16,966 bases of DNA from DASZYF01 sp035545535 (GTDB lineage Bacteria; Actinomycetota; Actinomycetes; Mycobacteriales; CAJCIY01): assembly GCA_035545535.1 (NCBI GenBank), contig DASZYF010000007.1, positions 1 to 16,966 on the forward strand. The letters run 5' to 3'. Within the stretch, counting starts at the first letter, position 1; each line of letters starts with the position of its first letter. The position numbers and the translations under genes are program-made. The notes under the pieces were generated by a model. The model saw only the letters and a list, made by a program, of their open reading frames with translations. It was not told the DNA's origin and did not search any database. Below are positions 13,578-16,966 of the stretch, piece by piece.

Positions 13578-13597
13578 GGGTTCCCTCGGTGGGATCG

Positions 13598-14350
13598 TCA
13601 GCTCTGGGCCTCGGCGACGCCGTGGGTGGAGAACGTCTTGCTCACGGCCTGCGAGCCGACCGTCTGCACGAGGTGGCCGTTGACGTAGACCTGGACCGCG
13701 GTGGGGTTGCCGATGCGCAGGCTGACCGCCGAGGCGTCGTGGAAGGTCCGGCTCTGCCCCGGTTCGAGCGTGAACTGCACCTTGTAGCCGGGCAGCACCC
13801 CGACCCAGCTGGAGCCGTTGACCGCCTTGATCACGACGTCGACGCCGTGGGCGGCGGCCGCAGGCGGCGCGACCGGCGCCGGCGCGACAGCCGCGGCGGT
13901 GCTGGGGGGCGGCGTGATCGGCTGGGTCGACTGCGCGAGGCCCGGGCTGTGGGTCCCCGCGCCGTTGCCACCGACGGCGTAGGCCGCCACGGCGATGGCG
14001 GTCAGGATGCCGGCGCCGACGACCCCGGCCCCGGACCACGAGATCTTCTTCGGCTCGCGGATGTCGACCGCGCCCATCGCGTGGTCGGCCTCGAGCCCGG
14101 CGGTGATGCCCAGCGCGGGCGCGCCCTGCTCGCGGTCCAGCGCGGCGAGCAGCGGCTCCGGGTCGACCTTGAGGGCGGTGGCGATGGATCTGACCTGCCC
14201 CCGCGCGTAGGCGTGACCGCCGCAGGGCGTGAAGTCGTCCGCCTCCATCCGTTCCAGGACGGAGGTGCGGATGCAGGTGCGCTCGGACAGCTGCGCGATG
14301 GACACGCGCGCGTGCTTGCGAGCAGCCCGAAGCTCTTCGCCAACCGTCAC
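13598..14350 (-). CDS. rodZ: RodZ-like HTH membrane protein (DUF4115)
   Basis: 250-residue single-pass membrane protein with RodZ architecture. A cytoplasmic Xre-like HTH_25 domain (about residues 1-75) begins TVGEELRAARKHARVSIAQL and contains the ARGQVRSIATAL helix. A basic stretch (REPKK) precedes one TM segment (about 103-127, GAGVVGAGILTAIAVAAYAV), followed by a Pro/Ala-rich extracytoplasmic linker and a C-terminal DUF4115 beta domain (about 170-245). RodZ links MreB to the cell wall machinery in rods; actinobacterial relatives are less studied and this one may instead act as a membrane-bound regulator. The GTG start at 14350 is supported by AGGAGG five bases upstream; an ATG further up (14395) lacks a site and adds residues not typical of the family. 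It lies between ftsK and rimO, a usual actinobacterial place for this gene. Confidence 0.85.
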   Translation of the reverse strand: MTVGEELRAARKHARVSIAQLSERTCIRTSVLERMEADDFTPCGGHAYARGQVRSIATALKVDPEPLLAALDREQGAPALGITAGLEADHAMGAVDIREPKKISWSGAGVVGAGILTAIAVAAYAVGGNGAGTHSPGLAQSTQPITPPPSTAAAVAPAPVAPPAAAAHGVDVVIKAVNGSSWVGVLPGYKVQFTLEPGQSRTFHDASAVSLRIGNPTAVQVYVNGHLVQTVGSQAVSKTFSTHGVAEAQS

Positions 14351-14355
14351 CGCAG

Positions 14356-14361
14356 CCTCCT
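14356..14361 (-). promoter_or_regulatory. Ribosome binding site of the rodZ-like gene
   Basis: On the - strand this reads AGGAGG five bases before GTG 14350, within GAGAGGAGG. It decides the start in favour of GTG 14350 over ATG 14395. Confidence 0.8.
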
Positions 14362-14414
14362 CTCCACGGGGGAAGTGCGCGCCACGTGCCCGCACCAGTG
14401 GATCCGGCGAGCGG

Positions 14415-14444
14415 AGCCTACGTCGGCGGGGCGCGCCTTCTCAA
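14415..14444 (-). promoter_or_regulatory. Candidate housekeeping-type promoter of the rodZ-like gene
   Basis: On the - strand TTGAGA (14439-14444) and TAGGCT (14415-14420) are separated by 18 bases, close to the TTGACA / TANNNT pattern of the principal sigma factor. Transcription would start near 14408, leaving a leader of about 57 bases that contains the AGGAGG site. This is the best-matching promoter seen in the window. Confidence 0.55.
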
Positions 14445-14454
14445 GGGCAAGACG

Positions 14455-14495
14455 CGCCCGCCCGGCGGGCGTTGCGACGCCCGCGTGACGGGCGT
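14455..14495 (-). terminator. Two GC hairpins after ftsK, candidate terminator
   Basis: In transcription order, ACGCCCG / CGGGCGT (14477-14495, 5-base loop) is followed by CGCCCG / CGGGCG (14455-14471, 5-base loop). They lie 35-75 bases past the ftsK stop and just upstream of the proposed rodZ promoter. The downstream side has only CTTGCCCTTG, not a true T-run. Consistent with separating ftsK from rodZ transcription. Confidence 0.45.
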
Positions 14496-14529
14496 GTGAA
14501 CAACGATCTTGATGGGACCGTTGGGCGGG

Positions 14530-16966
14530 TCAGCCGCCCTTGATCGTCATGAGGATCGCGGGCAGCTCGTCGGGCTTCACGAGGACGTCGCGGGCCTTGC
14601 TGCCCTCGCTCGGACCGACCACGCCCCGGCTCTCCATGAGGTCCATGAGGCGGCCCGCCTTGGCGAAGCCGACCCGCAGCTTGCGCTGCAGCATCGACGT
14701 CGATCCGAACTGCGTGCTGACCACCAGCTCGGTGGCCTGCAGCAGCAGGTCGAGATCGTCGCCGATGTCCTCGTCGATCTCCTTGCGCTCGGCGGCCGCG
14801 GGGGCGGTGACGTCCGGACGGAAGTCCGGGGTCTGCTGCTTCTTGCAGTGCTCGACGACGGCGTTGATCTCGGCGTCGGACACGTACGCGCCCTGGACGC
14901 GCAGGGGCTTGCTCGCGCCCATGGGCAGGAACAGCGAGTCGCCCTTGCCGACGAGCTTCTCCGCGCCGACCTGGTCGAGGATGACCCGGCTGTCGGCGAG
15001 GCTCGCGGTGGCGAACGCCAGGCGGCTCGGCACGTTGGCCTTGATGAGGCCGGTGACGACGTCGACGCTCGGCCGCTGGGTCGCGAGCACGAGGTGGATG
15101 CCGGCCGCGCGGGCGAGCTGGGTGATGCGCACGACCGCGTCCTCGACGTCGCGCGGGGCGACCATCATGAGGTCCGCGAGCTCGTCGACGATGACGAGCA
15201 GGTACGGGTACGGCGTGTAGACGCGCTCGCTGCCCGGGGGGGCCACGAGCTTGCCGTCGCGCACCGCGGCGTTGAAGTCGTCGACGTGCCGGAAGCCGCT
15301 CGCCGCGAGGTCGTCGTAGCGCATGTCCATCTCGCGCACGACCCATTGCAGCGCGTCGGCCGCCTTCTTCGGGTTCGTGATGATCGGCGTGATGAGGTGC
15401 GGGATGCCCTCGTAGGCCGACAGCTCCACGCGCTTCGGGTCGATGAGGATCATCCGCACGTCGTCGGGCGTGGCCCGCGCGAGGATGCTCGTGATCAGCG
15501 TGTTGATGCACGTGCTCTTGCCCGCGCCGGTGGCGCCGGCGACAAGGACGTGCGGCATCTTCGCGAGGTTCGCGACGACGAAGCCGCCTTCGATGTCCTT
15601 GCCGAGGCCGACGAGCATCGGGTGGTGGTCGACGCCCGCGACCGACGACCGGAGCACATCGCCGAGCGCGACGATCTCACGGTCGGTGTTGGGGATCTCG
15701 ACGCCGACGGCGCTCTTGCCGGGGATGACGTCGATGACGCGGATGTCGGGGCTCTTCACCGCGTAGGCGATGTTGCGGGCGAGCTGGGTGATCCGTTCGA
15801 CCTTCACCCCGGGGCCGAGCTCGACCTCGTAGCGCGTGACCGTCGGGCCGCGGGTGAAGCCGATGACCCGGGCGTCGACGTTGAACTCCTCGAACACGCC
15901 CTTGAGCGCGGCGATGACCGCGTCGTTGGCGGCGGTGCGGGCGCGGTGCGCGGTGCCCTTGCCGAGCGCGTTCGCCGGTGGCAGCCGGTAGGTCTGGCCG
16001 GGCAGCGCGAGCTGCTCGCCCTTGGGGACCGGCGCGATGCGGGTCTCGACGGTCGGGGCGTCGTCGGCCGCGGGGACGGCGACGGCGACGACCGGGGCCG
16101 CTTCCGGCGCGGGCTGCGCCGGGATCTCGGGCTCCACGACGACCGACTCGGGCTCGGCGACCTCGTAGACGTCCTCGGGTTCGCCGTCGTCCCCCAGGCC
16201 GAACGCGGCCTCGAGCAACGAGCGCCTGCGGGCGCGAGGAGTCGACTCGTCGTCGGTCCCGTCCTCGAGCTCGTCGTCCTCGTACGTGCTGTGCGGCAGG
16301 CGGGCCCAGAGCGCGCCGAGCTTCTCGGGCACCTCGTGCACCGGCGTGCCGGTGACGACCAGGACGCCGAACACGGCGAGCAGCACGAGCAGCGGCGCGG
16401 CGACGTAGACCGACACCGCCGAGACGAGCGGCGAGGAGAACAGGTAGCCGACCAGGCCGCCGGCGCCGCGCATCTTGTGCGCCCCGGCGGGCGGCGCGGG
16501 CGTGCCGTGCGCGATGTGGATGACGCCGAGCACGCCACCGGCGAGCAGGACCCAGCCGACGGTCAGGCGGCCGCGGGCAGCCACGTCCGACGGGCGGCGC
16601 AGCAGGACGAACGCCGCGGAGCAGAGCAGGAGCGGGGCGAGCGCGGCCAGGGTGCCGATGCCGCCGCGGGTGACGGCGGCGACGGCGCTGCCGACCGGTC
16701 CCCCGCCGTGCCACCAGACGCCGACCGCCTCGAGGACGGCGAAGCCCACCGCGGCGAGGCCGAGGCCGTCGCGGCGCTGCTGCGCCTCGAGGTGGACGTG
16801 GCCCGCGGCCCGGACGCTCGTGCCGAGCCCGGAGGCGAGCAGGTTCCAGAGGCCGGCGAGCAGGCGCAGGACCGCCCGGGCCAGCCGGACGGTGAGACCG
16901 GGGCCCTTGCGGGCCGGCTTCTTCGCCGGCGCACGGCGTGCGGCCGGCTTCTTCGCCGGCGCCTTC
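14530..16966 (-). CDS. ftsK: FtsK/SpoIIIE DNA translocase (5' partial)
   Basis: Septum-located hexameric motor that pumps chromosome ends apart during division. 811 residues are in the window; the frame stays open to the right edge, so the N-terminus is missing. The visible part begins with a Lys/Ala/Pro-rich segment. Four or so TM segments follow (for example ALAPLLLCSAAFVLL, VGWVLLAGGVLGVIHIA, LLVLLAVFGVLVV), then an acidic linker with Pro/Ala/Val-rich stretches and the motor domain. Walker A is GATGAGKST (15511-15537) and Walker B LLVIVDELADL. DNA-site motifs VLATQRPSVDVVTGLIKANV and DSLFLPMGASKP are present. The C-terminal gamma winged helix (RVGFAKAGRLMDLME, then SRGVVGPSEGSKARDVLV) reads orientation sequences. 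An internal start-like codon at 16749 is not the real start because the first TM helix would be broken. The upstream part is probably 50-100 residues. Confidence 0.95.
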   Translation of the reverse strand, partial: KAPAKKPAARRAPAKKPARKGPGLTVRLARAVLRLLAGLWNLLASGLGTSVRAAGHVHLEAQQRRDGLGLAAVGFAVLEAVGVWWHGGGPVGSAVAAVTRGGIGTLAALAPLLLCSAAFVLLRRPSDVAARGRLTVGWVLLAGGVLGVIHIAHGTPAPPAGAHKMRGAGGLVGYLFSSPLVSAVSVYVAAPLLVLLAVFGVLVVTGTPVHEVPEKLGALWARLPHSTYEDDELEDGTDDESTPRARRRSLLEAAFGLGDDGEPEDVYEVAEPESVVVEPEIPAQPAPEAAPVVAVAVPAADDAPTVETRIAPVPKGEQLALPGQTYRLPPANALGKGTAHRARTAANDAVIAALKGVFEEFNVDARVIGFTRGPTVTRYEVELGPGVKVERITQLARNIAYAVKSPDIRVIDVIPGKSAVGVEIPNTDREIVALGDVLRSSVAGVDHHPMLVGLGKDIEGGFVVANLAKMPHVLVAGATGAGKSTCINTLITSILARATPDDVRMILIDPKRVELSAYEGIPHLITPIITNPKKAADALQWVVREMDMRYDDLAASGFRHVDDFNAAVRDGKLVAPPGSERVYTPYPYLLVIVDELADLMMVAPRDVEDAVVRITQLARAAGIHLVLATQRPSVDVVTGLIKANVPSRLAFATASLADSRVILDQVGAEKLVGKGDSLFLPMGASKPLRVQGAYVSDAEINAVVEHCKKQQTPDFRPDVTAPAAAERKEIDEDIGDDLDLLLQATELVVSTQFGSTSMLQRKLRVGFAKAGRLMDLMESRGVVGPSEGSKARDVLVKPDELPAILMTIKGG
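16912..16962. repeat. 21-bp direct repeat in the 5' part of ftsK
   Basis: Two exact copies of a 21-bp sequence (GGCCGGCTTCTTCGCCGGCG plus C on the + strand) lie at 16912-16932 and 16942-16962, 30 bp apart start to start. On the coding strand they encode a repeated Ala-Pro-Ala-Lys-Lys-Pro-Ala stretch. Such basic low-complexity N-termini are common in actinobacterial FtsK. The repeat may continue past the window edge. Confidence 0.85.

Noticed and set aside
12027..13688. 553-codon open frame opposite rimO
   Set aside because: Its translation is repetitive Arg/Asp/Ala/His-rich material, antisense to rimO which has all its catalytic motifs.
16749..16749. Start codon for ftsK at 16749
   Set aside because: The frame is open and FtsK-like (basic linker, first TM helix) to the window edge, so this codon is internal.

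Overview
The window is a gene-dense, very GC-rich stretch of a bacterial chromosome (over 70% G+C by eye), with GTG starts, GTGA/ATGA gene overlaps and TANNNT-type -10 boxes. Gene content and order point to an actinobacterium (class Actinomycetes). The lhr-nei pair and the ftsK / pgsA / clgR / pspA neighbourhood both resemble those of mycobacteria and streptomycetes. The sequence alone does not fix the genus.

Layout. Positions 1-5400 (+ strand) hold a DNA-repair pair: lhr, a large 3'-5' helicase cut by the left edge, and nei, a DNA glycosylase/AP lyase. They are separated by 135 bp that contain a C-rich direct repeat and a strong imperfect inverted repeat just before nei. Everything from 5432 to the right edge is on the - strand, convergent with nei. 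Read in the direction of transcription the order is ftsK (N-terminus off the right edge), a rodZ-like gene, rimO-pgsA-cinA (overlapping by 4 bp at each junction), then a tight five-gene run clgR - tetR - SBP/VWA membrane protein - PspM-like membrane protein - pspA.

Function. The left part serves DNA repair. The right part combines chromosome segregation and cell shape (FtsK, RodZ), ribosome modification (RimO), anionic phospholipid synthesis (PgsA) and NMN salvage (CinA). The most interesting section is 5432-9954. It looks like the actinobacterial ClgR-Psp envelope-stress operon, but pspA comes last and two genes have been added: a TetR-type regulator and a membrane-anchored protein fusing a periplasmic-binding-like domain to a von Willebrand A domain with a complete MIDAS site. 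An inverted repeat lies between the proposed promoter elements in front of clgR, as would suit autoregulation.

Repeats. rimO carries two in-frame tandem repeats, 36 bp units at its 5' end and 12 bp units at its 3' end. It also has a -10-like box placed exactly for a leaderless GTG start. No tRNA, rRNA, CRISPR array, insertion sequence or prophage gene was seen. No gene-free stretch exceeds 300 bp; the longest are 179 bp (ftsK-rodZ), 157 bp (cinA-clgR) and 135 bp (lhr-nei), and their contents are listed.
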